NCBI GenBank assembly: GCA_937996625.1 | Contig: CALKVA010000011.1 | Span: 5,857-69,856 of the forward strand | Source of the DNA: UBA5951 sp009936885 | Lineage (GTDB): Bacteria > Pseudomonadota > Alphaproteobacteria > Puniceispirillales > Puniceispirillaceae | Length of the DNA stretch: 64,000 nucleotides | Reading direction: 5' to 3' | Part shown: piece after piece, positions 17,041 through 25,441 of the stretch | Numbering within the stretch: position 1 is the stretch's first letter | Layout: every line of letters starts with the position of its first letter | Translations under genes and position numbers: made by a program | Notes under the pieces: model-generated | Database searches by the model: none | What the model saw: only the letters and a program-made list of their open reading frames with translations | What the model was told of the DNA's origin: nothing

Positions 17041-17286
17041 CAAGATAATAAATATCGATGATTGAGTATAAATAAATATTTTTAAGCGAGATTATCGCGC
17101 CCTTAATTATTCAGATTAATTGTATTTTATAGATCTTCTATAAAAATATTAATGATTGTAAATTCTATCCAAAAAAACTCAAATAAAGTGAGGCAACCTC
17201 TAATAAATCAATCTTAACCTTAATTTAAATTTCTTTTGGTTTTGAGCAACTAACTTTACTTGCTTGATATTTGATTTGATTAGGTC

Positions 17287-17301
17287 ATACTCAATGAGTA
17301 T
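17287..17301. promoter_or_regulatory. Candidate GntR-family operator
   Basis: ATACTCA-A-TGAGTAT is a perfect 15-base palindrome 52 bases before the gntR ATG, overlapping the likely promoter. FCD-type GntR regulators bind short palindromes and commonly autoregulate. I did not see a second exact copy near the hydratase genes. Confidence 0.45.
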
Positions 17302-17353
17302 ATAGTCGTTTAGAGCATATGAATCTTGTAAAAACAAAATAGAATTAAATACC

Positions 17354-17995
17354 ATGGAAACAGCAGTAAAAAAGCAAAGAGGTACCTTATCAGGGCAAGT
17401 AAGGCATTACATTCTAACAAAAATTCTTAACGGTGATTTCGAGCCGGGTGAACGCTTGATAGAAATGAAAATTGCACGGCAAATGCAAACAAGTCAGGCT
17501 CCTGTCAGAGAGGCGATAAGAGAGCTAGAATCAACAGGCTTGTTAGAAACATTACCCAATCGCGGCTCTAGAATACGCAAAATAAGTAATCAAGAATTAT
17601 CGGATATTTATGATGTTCGTGCCCAGCTTGAAGGGTATGCTGCAGAAGTGATTTGTCAAAATCAGGTTGAAACAACAGATCAGCTAGAAGATGCGGTTGA
17701 GAGAATGTTAGCTGCTGCAGCAAAAGAAAATATGATGTTATTTGCGTCTATTAATCATGAATTTCATTCTATCATTATTAAAAATGCAGGTAATGAGATA
17801 TTGCTTAAAACATGGCAAACACTTCATATACAGATCAAAACATTTCTTATCGTAAACAGGCTTGAAAAAAATCTAGTTGAAATGGCAAATTCGCATTACA
17901 AAATTATAGATGCGTTTAAAAAGTTTGATGCCGAGCAAGCTAGATTTGAAGTAATTAGTCATATTTATAAAAATCGCCCTGATATCGTCGAATAA
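17354..17995 (+). CDS. GntR-family (FCD subfamily) transcriptional regulator
   Basis: 213 residues. Residues 12-75 form the GntR winged helix (VRHYILTKILNGDFEPGERLIE, APVREAIRELESTGLLE, NRGSRIRKI). Residues 85-205 are an all-helical FCD effector domain with the metal-binding-type positions of this group (DVRAQLEGYAA, NHEFHSIIIKNAGN). FCD regulators usually sense carboxylic acids and repress catabolic genes. Its place beside the hydratase/amidase/hydrolase cluster makes it the likely local regulator. The stop codon lies inside a terminator-like hairpin. Confidence 0.92.
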   Translation: METAVKKQRGTLSGQVRHYILTKILNGDFEPGERLIEMKIARQMQTSQAPVREAIRELESTGLLETLPNRGSRIRKISNQELSDIYDVRAQLEGYAAEVICQNQVETTDQLEDAVERMLAAAAKENMMLFASINHEFHSIIIKNAGNEILLKTWQTLHIQIKTFLIVNRLEKNLVEMANSHYKIIDAFKKFDAEQARFEVISHIYKNRPDIVE

Positions 17996-18013
17996 ATATT
18001 ATTCGACTTTCAG
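17987..18013. terminator. Hairpin overlapping the gntR stop, between convergent genes
   Basis: GTCGAATA (17987-17994) pairs perfectly with TATTCGAC (18000-18007) around a five-base loop; the gntR TAA is inside it. The following run is only TTTCAG, so it may act as a weak bidirectional terminator between gntR and the convergent acyl-CoA synthetase. Confidence 0.5.
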
Positions 18014-18038
18014 ATATTTTAGTACTTAAGTTAATAAC

Positions 18039-19820
18039 TTACTTATACAGTTTATCTATATGATTTTTATATTTTTTTAAAATTTCATTCCGCCTTACTT
18101 TTAAAGTAGGCGTAAGCATTTTATTAGCCACGGTAAACGCATCACTGGCCATAATAAACTTCCTAATTTTCTCTGACTGAGAGAGCGAATTGTTAATTCT
18201 TTTAACAATTTCCTCTAGCTTTGATCGTTGTTCATTTGGCGATTGGTTCTCACTTAGAAATGACTCAGACGGTGATATAATAGAACAGAGCCACGGTCTT
18301 TTATCTCCAAAAACAACAGCAGCTTCTATTTCTGGCTCAAAGCACAGAATGGATTCTACCCTAGATGGAGAGATATTATCGCCTCCAGAATTTACAATGA
18401 TATCCTTCACCCTGCCCGTAATTTCGATATATCCATCTGCATGAATATGCGCGATATCACCTGTATGTAGCCAGCCATCTATTAAGGTTTGAGCGGTTGC
18501 CTTCTCATTCCTCCAATAGCCCTGCATCAAACAATCTCCCTTAACAAGCAATTCAAATTTATCAGATAGCTTAACTTCTACGCCCTCTACTGCAGGACCA
18601 ACTGTTTCAATTCTAATGCGCTTTGGTCTATTTGCAGAAATCAAGGGGGAGGCTTCTGTTTGTCCATAACCTTGCAATATTTGAACACCAAGACTTAGAA
18701 AGAATCGTCCAATATCAGGATTTAACGCAGCCCCTCCTGACACGAAATATTTTAATCTTCCGCCCAATCTATTTTTCACCTTTCTGCGCACAAGCAAAGT
18801 TAAAACTGGGTCAATAGCTCTATCCATTATTGAAATATGTTGATTTAAAATTTTTGCTGTCCCAATAGAAACTGCTTTATCAAATAAAGTTTTTGTGATG
18901 CCCCCTTTAGCCATAATGCCAGAATTAATTCGGTTAAATAAAACCTCATATAATCTTGGCACTGCCGTCATTATAGTTGGTTTAACCTCTTGTAAATCTT
19001 GCGCAAACCTCTCAGTACTATTACAAAACCAAACATTTGCGCCCATTGATAATGGGAGATGGAGACCTGCTGTATGCTCATAGGCATGGGATAAAGGAAG
19101 CAAGGATAAAAATCGCGCTTTATCGTCTGCTTTTCCTTCTGCAAGTAAATCTGCCGCTGCTGAAATATTTGCTTGAATAGATTTATGGGTAAGCATTACT
19201 CCTTTGGGGGTACCACCTGTGCCAGATGTATAAATTATACAGCAGACATTCTCAGCAGCAATTTTTTCAACAGAAGAAATAAACTCACTATCCAATTGAT
19301 GAGGTGCTATATGCTGGTTGGCCAAATGAGGGATAGTAGTAATTTCCTGCCAATCATAGCACTCAAAACGTACTTTTGTCTTTTGTGGTGGGCGCTTATC
19401 AAAATAAATTATGGCTTCTACAGCACCTGTTTTTATCGCAGCCTTTTCTAGGCTGTCTGCTAAATGTCCAGATGAGGTAAAAATAAAGCGGGTGTGGCTA
19501 TGCTCCATTAAAAACGCATAATCTGACTGGGTAAGCGTTGTGTAGGCCGGCACCGCAACAGCGCCAACCGACATAATAGCTAAATTCGCAATTGCCCATT
19601 CTGACCGGTTCTCAGAACATATCATAACCTTGTCATCTGGCTGTATGCCAATGGAAGTTAGGAATTTTGCGATATCCTGTGTTTTTCGAGCTACTTCTTG
19701 CCAGCTTTGACCCATCCAGCCATCAGATTTCTTATCAAAGAATAACGAGCTGGTAGGCGCTATTTCCATATTTTTGAACAGCGTAGATGGAAGATTATTG
19801 GCTTGCTGAAAAAACATCAT
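18039..19820 (-). CDS. Long-chain-type acyl-CoA synthetase (AMP-forming)
   Basis: 593 residues. The adenylate-forming motifs are complete: IIYTSGTGGTPKGVMLTH (P-loop-like), GYGQTEASPL, LHTGDIAHIHADGYIEITGR and IVNSGGDNISP, with a C-terminal Lys in TPTLKVRRNEI for adenylation. It lacks a signal peptide. The length and LPLSHAYEHTAG segment fit FadD15-type enzymes that activate medium/long fatty acids. In this context it might activate an acid released by the amidase, but it could equally serve general fatty-acid use. It converges with gntR. Confidence 0.93.
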   Translation of the reverse strand: MMFFQQANNLPSTLFKNMEIAPTSSLFFDKKSDGWMGQSWQEVARKTQDIAKFLTSIGIQPDDKVMICSENRSEWAIANLAIMSVGAVAVPAYTTLTQSDYAFLMEHSHTRFIFTSSGHLADSLEKAAIKTGAVEAIIYFDKRPPQKTKVRFECYDWQEITTIPHLANQHIAPHQLDSEFISSVEKIAAENVCCIIYTSGTGGTPKGVMLTHKSIQANISAAADLLAEGKADDKARFLSLLPLSHAYEHTAGLHLPLSMGANVWFCNSTERFAQDLQEVKPTIMTAVPRLYEVLFNRINSGIMAKGGITKTLFDKAVSIGTAKILNQHISIMDRAIDPVLTLLVRRKVKNRLGGRLKYFVSGGAALNPDIGRFFLSLGVQILQGYGQTEASPLISANRPKRIRIETVGPAVEGVEVKLSDKFELLVKGDCLMQGYWRNEKATAQTLIDGWLHTGDIAHIHADGYIEITGRVKDIIVNSGGDNISPSRVESILCFEPEIEAAVVFGDKRPWLCSIISPSESFLSENQSPNEQRSKLEEIVKRINNSLSQSEKIRKFIMASDAFTVANKMLTPTLKVRRNEILKKYKNHIDKLYK

Positions 19821-20031
19821 ACCCTCTTACTGAAATAAGCTGAAATATTAAAAAACCTCAGTAATTAGTATAGAGAATTTTCACAATACCATGCAAGCAT
19901 TAGAAGGCCCGTTCTAAAGTATTCGTGTTATTTATAAATCTTTTCTAGAACAGACGATTTTTTAACATCATCGTTTCTTTTCTTTATATAAGATACATAC
20001 TAAACTACCATTAGGAAAATGCGAACTTAGG

Positions 20032-21039
20032 ATGATTGAAAATATGGCCGCACAAAGCTTTCTGGATTTAGTGGGCAATACGCCCTTAATTAAACTACGT
20101 GCCGCATCAAAGTTAACAGGGTGTGAGATTTATGGCAAAGCTGAATTTTCAAACCCTGGTGGTTCTGTAAAAGATAGAGCGGCAAAAGCTATTATTGAGG
20201 CGGCAGAGGCAAGTGGAAGTTTGCGCAAAGGCGGCACCATTATCGAAGGCACTGCCGGTAATACTGGAATAAGCCTTTCTCTTGCTGGGAACTCGCGCGG
20301 TTATAAGACAATCATTGTAATGCCTGAGACACAAAGTCAGGAAAAAAAAGAAGCATTGCGTATTGCAAAGGCTGACCTAAGACTTGTGCCTGCCCTGCCC
20401 TACCGAGATTCTGGAAATTATATTCGGGTATCTCAAACCATGGCAGAAGAAATGCAACAAGAACCCAATGCGAATGTTATTTGGGCCAATCAATTTGATA
20501 ATGTTGCGAATCGGGACGGGCATTTCTCATCTACTGGGCCAGAAATATGGGAGCAAACAGATGGTGGCGTGGACGGATTTATTTGCGCTGTTGGCTCTGG
20601 TGGCACGCTTGCAGGTGTTGGCGCTTATCTTAAATCCCGAAATGATAAAATTTCAATTGGATTAGCGGATCCAAATGGCAGTGCATTATTTAATTACTAC
20701 GAGAATGGCGAATTTAAAGCAGAAGGCAACTCTATATCAGAGGGAATAGGGCAAGGACGTATTACAGCCAATCTAGAAGATTTCAAGCCTGATTATTCTT
20801 TCCGAATATCAGATGAGGTTGCAATGCCTCTTTTATTTGATCTTATGTCGGAGGAAGGCCTGTATTTAGGCGGGTCAAGCGCCATTAATGTGGCAGGGGC
20901 AATTGAACTTGCAAAGAAACTAGGCAAAGGGCATAAAATCGTAACTATTTTGTGCGATTCTGGACAGCGTTATCAATCAAAGGTGTGGAATCCAGAATTC
21001 TTAAAATCAAAGAATCTTCCTACGCCTTCATGGATGTAA
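20032..21039 (+). CDS. cysK: Cysteine synthase A (O-acetylserine sulfhydrylase)
   Basis: 335 residues. GNTPLIKL, NPGGSVKDRAA with the PLP Lys (K47), EGTAGNTGISL for the substrate loop and GSGGTLAGVGAY for phosphate binding are those of CysK/CBS-family enzymes. It makes L-cysteine from O-acetylserine and sulfide in the cytosol. A start at 20044 (MAAQSFLDL) is possible. The end lies 6 bases before sseA, so the two form one transcript concerned with cysteine sulfur. Confidence 0.94.
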   Translation: MIENMAAQSFLDLVGNTPLIKLRAASKLTGCEIYGKAEFSNPGGSVKDRAAKAIIEAAEASGSLRKGGTIIEGTAGNTGISLSLAGNSRGYKTIIVMPETQSQEKKEALRIAKADLRLVPALPYRDSGNYIRVSQTMAEEMQQEPNANVIWANQFDNVANRDGHFSSTGPEIWEQTDGGVDGFICAVGSGGTLAGVGAYLKSRNDKISIGLADPNGSALFNYYENGEFKAEGNSISEGIGQGRITANLEDFKPDYSFRISDEVAMPLLFDLMSEEGLYLGGSSAINVAGAIELAKKLGKGHKIVTILCDSGQRYQSKVWNPEFLKSKNLPTPSWM

Positions 21040-21045
21040 AAAATA

Positions 21046-21900
21046 ATGTCACGTTTTAAAAATTTAGTAACAGCAGAATGGTTGATTGAAAATCAAGGGC
21101 GCAGCGATGTTAAAATATGTGATGCAACTTATTTTCTAGTAACTCATAACAGAGATGCTAAGGCAGAATATTTAGCAAATCATATTCAAGGTGCAATTCG
21201 TTTTGATATAGATGCCATTAAAAATCCTGCTTCTGACTTGCCTCATATGCTGCCAACAGCACAGCAGTTTGAAGCGCATATGCAAGAAATTGGCATTAAT
21301 AATAGTGATTATGTGATTGTGTATGATAACTCCCCCTTTTTATCAGCTGCGCGCGCATGGTGGCTGTTGCGCATGTTTGGTCATGAGCGAGTTTATGTTC
21401 TTGATGGAGGATTAAAACGATTTATCGCTATCGGCGGTAAAACAGAAACAGGTGCCGGTAAAACGCTGCCCAAATCCGGTTTCAAAGCATCAAACCCGAT
21501 TGAAACAGATGTTATTTTATTTGATGATTTGCACGCGCAGGTTTTGTCTGGTAAGGCTGAACAAATTTTAGATGCGCGCTCGCACCCCCGCTTTATAGGC
21601 GCAGAAGCAGAGCCGAGAGCAGGCCTTCGTGGGGGTCATATTCCAGGATCTTGTAATCTGCCAATTACATCCCTTCTAAATTCAAATACAGGTGAGATTG
21701 TAACAGACGAGCAAATAAAAAAAAGCCTTGCAGATTCTGGTATTGATCTAGACAAGCCCATCATTACAACTTGCGGCTCCGGCGTTACAGCAACAGGGAT
21801 CGCATTAGCCCTAAGTTTAATTGGTGTTACAGGCATTAAGGTTTATGATGGTAGCTGGGCTGAATGGGGTGCATCCACTGCTCCGATCTCCACAGATTAA
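21046..21900 (+). CDS. sseA: 3-mercaptopyruvate/thiosulfate sulfurtransferase
   Basis: 284 residues with two rhodanese domains (about 5-130 and 160-280). The catalytic loop TTCGSGVTA is the CGSGVTA form typical of mercaptopyruvate sulfurtransferases. DARSHPRFIGAEAEPRAGLRGGHIPG is the inter-domain signature. It moves sulfur from mercaptopyruvate to thiols or cyanide. Coupled to cysK it would recycle cysteine sulfur. If the nearby hydratase-like enzyme acts on thiocyanate, this gene could feed it, but the pairing with cysK is common and needs no such link. Confidence 0.93.
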   Translation: MSRFKNLVTAEWLIENQGRSDVKICDATYFLVTHNRDAKAEYLANHIQGAIRFDIDAIKNPASDLPHMLPTAQQFEAHMQEIGINNSDYVIVYDNSPFLSAARAWWLLRMFGHERVYVLDGGLKRFIAIGGKTETGAGKTLPKSGFKASNPIETDVILFDDLHAQVLSGKAEQILDARSHPRFIGAEAEPRAGLRGGHIPGSCNLPITSLLNSNTGEIVTDEQIKKSLADSGIDLDKPIITTCGSGVTATGIALALSLIGVTGIKVYDGSWAEWGASTAPISTD

Positions 21901-22255
21901 TAAAACAGCATCGGTAGCGAATGGTTTTGAAACCCTATCATTTCCTCCAACTAATAGGTTTTGTACACACATACGGACGCAACAAACAAAGCATAAGTAT
22001 TTAGCTTGCGCACAAACTAATAGTACTTGTTTAACTTTGGAAAACGGCTTTTTGGAATAAGCCCGTATTTTTTTACACAGATAATTGTTGTGTTTTTATG
22101 AGTTTGCCTTCCTACGATTTTATCGCTCTATTTAAACCTTATCTCATTATTCCAAGAGATAAGAGATTAATGATTGGTAAAGCAGACAACGATAAAAAAC
22201 GAATGATACATTTTTGTATTGTTTCTATATTATTTATATAAATTTTTTAAGAAAA
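21901..22255. other. Intergenic region between sseA and tRNA-Arg
   Basis: About 355 bases. It holds the sseA terminator (22044-22074) and otherwise nothing I recognise; a short frame continuing through sseA's 3' end in another phase is not convincing. Confidence 0.6.
22044..22074 (+). terminator. Intrinsic terminator of cysK-sseA
   Basis: ACGGCTT (22044-22050) pairs with AAGCCCGT (22059-22066) with a one-base bulge and an eight-base loop, then ATTTTTTT. It lies about 145 bases after sseA. Confidence 0.65.
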
Positions 22256-22332
22256 TGGTGATCCCGGGAGGACTCGAACCCCCAACCTGCTGATTAGAAG
22301 TCAGCTGCTCTATCCAGTTGAGCTACAGGACC
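22256..22332 (-). tRNA. tRNA-Arg (anticodon TCT)
   Basis: 77 bases with encoded CCA. On the minus strand the acceptor GGTCCTG pairs with CGGGATC (two G-T pairs). The anticodon stem CTGA/TCAG carries TCT for AGA/AGG arginine codons. D-arm AGCTCAACTGGATAGAGC and T-arm GGTTCGAGTCC are standard. Confidence 0.97.
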
Positions 22333-22562
22333 AGTATATTATTGACAATCATGACTTTAGAGTTTTAACGACAAATTGGTTTGGGTTCAAGTGCTTTGAT
22401 TTAAGCTTTCAATATTGCACCGCAAATAAATTGCCCTATATTTTAATTTATTTATCTTTTACTCCAGTTTTAGCCAGATTAATTTAAAAGAGTAAATTAA
22501 TTCATAACATAATCAAAAAAATATTCGATATAATCAAACAGTATAAATTTGGGTATGAAAAG

Positions 22563-23840
22563 ATGTTAGCTGGAAATAAATGGGATTTACGACTATTAAA
22601 ATTATTAAGTGTTTTAATTATTTTAGCCTTTAGCGCTCAAGCACTCACCGAATGGATAGACCCTCCAAAGCCAGTATTAATCGATTATACATTAACGCGG
22701 ATATTACCTATTTTTATGGTCTTTATCTTTGCAGTTATTATGCTTACCGTAACAAGCCAGCTTTATTCTGTTTATCTATTGTTGGCTATCGTTTTTTTTC
22801 ATGTTGGATTTAACGGATATTTACTAGGGCATGAGCTTGCTGGCTTTCGCCTGCCCGTAGATGAGCAAATAGGCACGGGGCGAATGATAGACTATATTTT
22901 CATGGCCTTCCCTTCAACGGCTATCTTTGCCCTATTCTTCTCACGTTTATGGGCTATTTATTTATGGCTTGGATTATCGTTTTTCAGACCTGTTAAGGAG
23001 TATCTGGTTCTCACATCTAATGAAAACACATTTGCTTCAAGTAATTGGGCGGAAATTATTTCCAACGGATACGCAATCAACCAATGGGCACTGACTGATA
23101 ATAGTATGACTACGATACTTTTTATCATTATTGTTATTGCAATTGCTCACTTTAACCGCTGGGTTATGGGAGCAAACATTAAGACTGAAACGGAAAATGC
23201 TAATCTTGGTCGATATTTCTCCCCCGATGTAAAAGAAGAAATCAAGCATGGGGGAATAGACATCCAAAAGTCAAAACCAAAAGATATGAATGTCGCAGTT
23301 CTTTTTACAGATATTGTGAATTTCACTCAACTATCTGAGAAAATGAACCCAAGTGATGTTTTAGTGCTTTTATCTGATTATCAATCTATTATGGTTGAAG
23401 CCATTTTCGAACATAACGGAACTGTCGATAAATTTATTGGTGATGCGGTAATGGCTAATTTTGGAACACCTAAATCCTATGGAAATGATGCTCAAAATGC
23501 TTTTGACTGTGCTTTAGCCATGAATGTAAAACTCGAGAATTTAAATAAAAAGAGAAAACAAGCTAACCAATTTATAATTGAACACAGGATTGGCATTCAT
23601 TATGGCACATGTGTGGTCGGAAATATGGGAAGCAAACAGCGGGTGGAGTTTGCCGTAATCGGTGATACTGTTAATGTGGCTAGCAGAATTTGCAGTGCTT
23701 GCAAAGAATTTGATACAAATTTTTTAATTAGTGATGAATTAGCTCAAATGATAAATTATGATTTACCATCTAAAAAAATATCTGATTATCTTATTCGTGG
23801 CCGAAATGAGCCATTAGATCTTGTTAAAATTTATCAATGA
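22563..23840 (+). CDS. Membrane-bound class III adenylate/guanylate cyclase
   Basis: 425 residues. About five or six membrane segments fill residues 10-205. The catalytic domain (about 240-420) has the metal Asp in VAVLFTDIVNFT (D250), VDKFIGDAVMANF with K290 and D294, and GDTVNVASRI with the transition-state Asn and Arg. The residue before VIGD is Ala, so base selectivity cannot be called safely. It makes cAMP (or cGMP) at the inner membrane. The next gene, about 60 bases on, encodes an ion channel; joint signalling is possible. Confidence 0.92.
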   Translation: MLAGNKWDLRLLKLLSVLIILAFSAQALTEWIDPPKPVLIDYTLTRILPIFMVFIFAVIMLTVTSQLYSVYLLLAIVFFHVGFNGYLLGHELAGFRLPVDEQIGTGRMIDYIFMAFPSTAIFALFFSRLWAIYLWLGLSFFRPVKEYLVLTSNENTFASSNWAEIISNGYAINQWALTDNSMTTILFIIIVIAIAHFNRWVMGANIKTETENANLGRYFSPDVKEEIKHGGIDIQKSKPKDMNVAVLFTDIVNFTQLSEKMNPSDVLVLLSDYQSIMVEAIFEHNGTVDKFIGDAVMANFGTPKSYGNDAQNAFDCALAMNVKLENLNKKRKQANQFIIEHRIGIHYGTCVVGNMGSKQRVEFAVIGDTVNVASRICSACKEFDTNFLISDELAQMINYDLPSKKISDYLIRGRNEPLDLVKIYQ

Positions 23841-23899
23841 CAATTTATAAGCTGGCTTAAAAGTGAAAGCGCAAATATCAAAAGGAAGTTGCACACAAG

Positions 23900-24745
23900 A
23901 TGCATGAGGCTAATCCAAACCAGATAACTCAAACGCTTTCAAACTTAATAGAAAGCAATCTATTCACGCTTGTAATAACTGCATTAATTCTTATGAATGC
24001 AATTACGTTGGGATTGGAAACAGACCAATCTATTACCGCTCGCTATGGCGGGTTATTACATTGGATAGATAGAATTATCCTGGTGTTTTTTTCTATAGAA
24101 TTACTGCTAAAATTATATGTTTATAGATTTCGGTTTTTTCGTTCTGGTTGGAACTTATTTGATTTAGCAATCGTTGCAATTGCATGGGCACCCACTAGTG
24201 GCGCACTTACAGTTCTTCGTGCCTTGCGCATTTTACGAGTATTAAGACTGATTTCTGTTGTTCCGCAATTACGGCGTGTTATATCTGCTATCGGCCATTC
24301 GATTCCTGGAATGGTGTCCGTGGTTGGGGTGCTTGGACTCATCTTTTACGTTGCCTCTGTTTTAGCAACAAAGTTATTTGGAACACACCCAGATCCAAAC
24401 ATGCAGGAATGGTTTGGCAGTATTGGTGCATCCGCCTACACCCTTTTTCAGATTATGACACTTGAAAGCTGGTCCATGGGCGTGGTGCGCCCAACAATGG
24501 AATTATTTCCATGGGCCTGGTCATTTTTCATTCCGTTCATAATAATAACTAGTTTTGCCGTTCTAAATTTCTTTATCGGTATTATCGTTGATTCTATGCA
24601 AATTGTGCAAAAACAAGAAGAAACCATAAGTGATGAGGAGAATAAGCATATCACAATGAGAGAATATAAATTTCTGAAGAAACAACTAGATTTGCTTACA
24701 ACAAAACTGGGTGAGCTTCAAAATCAAAGTGAAACAGAAAAATAA
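23900..24745 (+). CDS. Voltage-gated sodium channel (NavAb/NaChBac family)
   Basis: 281 residues. Six membrane segments. S4 has four Arg at three-residue spacing (R107, R110, R113, R116 in VLRALRILRVLRLI). The pore filter TLESWSM (187-193) equals that of NavAb-type channels and predicts sodium selectivity. S6 (VLNFFIGIIVDSM) runs into a charged neck and a C-terminal coiled coil (YKFLKKQLDLLTTKLGEL) that makes the tetramer bundle. Such channels in marine bacteria are linked to motility and pH behaviour. A small cationic membrane protein follows 10 bases later. Confidence 0.95.
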   Translation: MHEANPNQITQTLSNLIESNLFTLVITALILMNAITLGLETDQSITARYGGLLHWIDRIILVFFSIELLLKLYVYRFRFFRSGWNLFDLAIVAIAWAPTSGALTVLRALRILRVLRLISVVPQLRRVISAIGHSIPGMVSVVGVLGLIFYVASVLATKLFGTHPDPNMQEWFGSIGASAYTLFQIMTLESWSMGVVRPTMELFPWAWSFFIPFIIITSFAVLNFFIGIIVDSMQIVQKQEETISDEENKHITMREYKFLKKQLDLLTTKLGELQNQSETEK

Positions 24746-24755
24746 TTAACCGAAC

Positions 24756-24929
24756 ATGACTAAACTTATATTCATTTTTCTGATTGTAACGATTGCACTC
24801 TTTCTTGGAAGACGTTTTATGCCATCCCTTATTAATTTTTCGAAACGCATTTTTATTAATCCGTTTATGCGTTCCATCCTAATTAATGGAATTTTGCGAC
24901 TAATTCGGTTATTATTATTTAGACGGTAA
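24756..24929 (+). CDS. 57-residue cationic single-pass membrane protein after the sodium channel
   Basis: ATG 24756 to TAA 24927-24929. Residues 3-18 are a hydrophobic segment (KLIFIFLIVTIALFLG). The rest has nine Arg/Lys and no acidic residue, with an amphipathic look (RRFMPSLINFSKR, INGILRLIRLLLFRR). It begins 10 bases after the channel stop, which suggests co-transcription. No family recognised. It could be a channel-associated peptide, a membrane stress peptide or simply a conserved small protein. Confidence 0.55.
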   Translation: MTKLIFIFLIVTIALFLGRRFMPSLINFSKRIFINPFMRSILINGILRLIRLLLFRR

Positions 24930-24995
24930 ATCGCGCAAACTCTGTTGATAATTTTAACGCTAAGAAAACTAGCTAGAACAAGGAATGAAAATTAA

Positions 24996-25382
24996 TTGAA
25001 GATTATGTGGTGTGCCATCGTTACAGCTTCTTTCTTTAGCAATTCATCTATTGCATCAGGATTGTTTCTTAACTGTATAATTACTAACGAAATAACAGAT
25101 ACTGGATTTTTTGAAGTAAATTCTACTTTTAACCTTGAAACCGATGGCGCTTCCTTGCTGACTATTCGACTACCTCCTGATGGTTCTATTACCCTAAACC
25201 AATATTTTGATGTTTATATGGGCCATATATATGCTCATGAATTTAATAATCTTACCTCAAAAAGTGCTTTTCTTCAGAAAGATATTTTTTCTCCAAAGAA
25301 AAACAAAAACTGGTACTTTAAATATATCGTAATAAGAATAAACAAGTTAATTGGATTTGAAGCTAACTGTTCTGATTTCTAA
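24996..25382 (+). CDS. Secreted protein of unknown function
   Basis: 128 residues. The N-terminus (MWCAIVTASFFSNSSIASG) is a Sec signal peptide; the mature part is beta-strand rich with two Cys (LNCII and ANCSDF) that could pair. The TTG at 24996 has AAGGA 11 bases upstream; the ATG at 25005 is the alternative. It has the size and look of small periplasmic proteins, like the similar unknown at 26434-26874. No family recognised. Confidence 0.6.
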   Translation: MKIMWCAIVTASFFSNSSIASGLFLNCIITNEITDTGFFEVNSTFNLETDGASLLTIRLPPDGSITLNQYFDVYMGHIYAHEFNNLTSKSAFLQKDIFSPKKNKNWYFKYIVIRINKLIGFEANCSDF

Positions 25383-25441
25383 TTTGAGCCATCTTAGTAG
25401 ACAAAATAAAAATATTGATCGAAAGATATAAAGGTTAAGTT

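Larger units (their letters stand above)
17012..17353. other. Intergenic region upstream of gntR with two dyads
   Basis: 342 bases without a gene. It holds a weak terminator for the hydrolase (17021-17040), a perfect 9-base dyad TTTTATAGA-TCT-TCTATAAAA at 17125-17145, and a 15-base palindrome at 17287-17301. The rest is AT-rich with nothing I recognise. Confidence 0.6.

Noticed and set aside
21821..22060. 79-codon plus-strand frame across the sseA end
   Set aside because: Starts inside sseA in another phase and ends in the terminator hairpin; no ribosome site.
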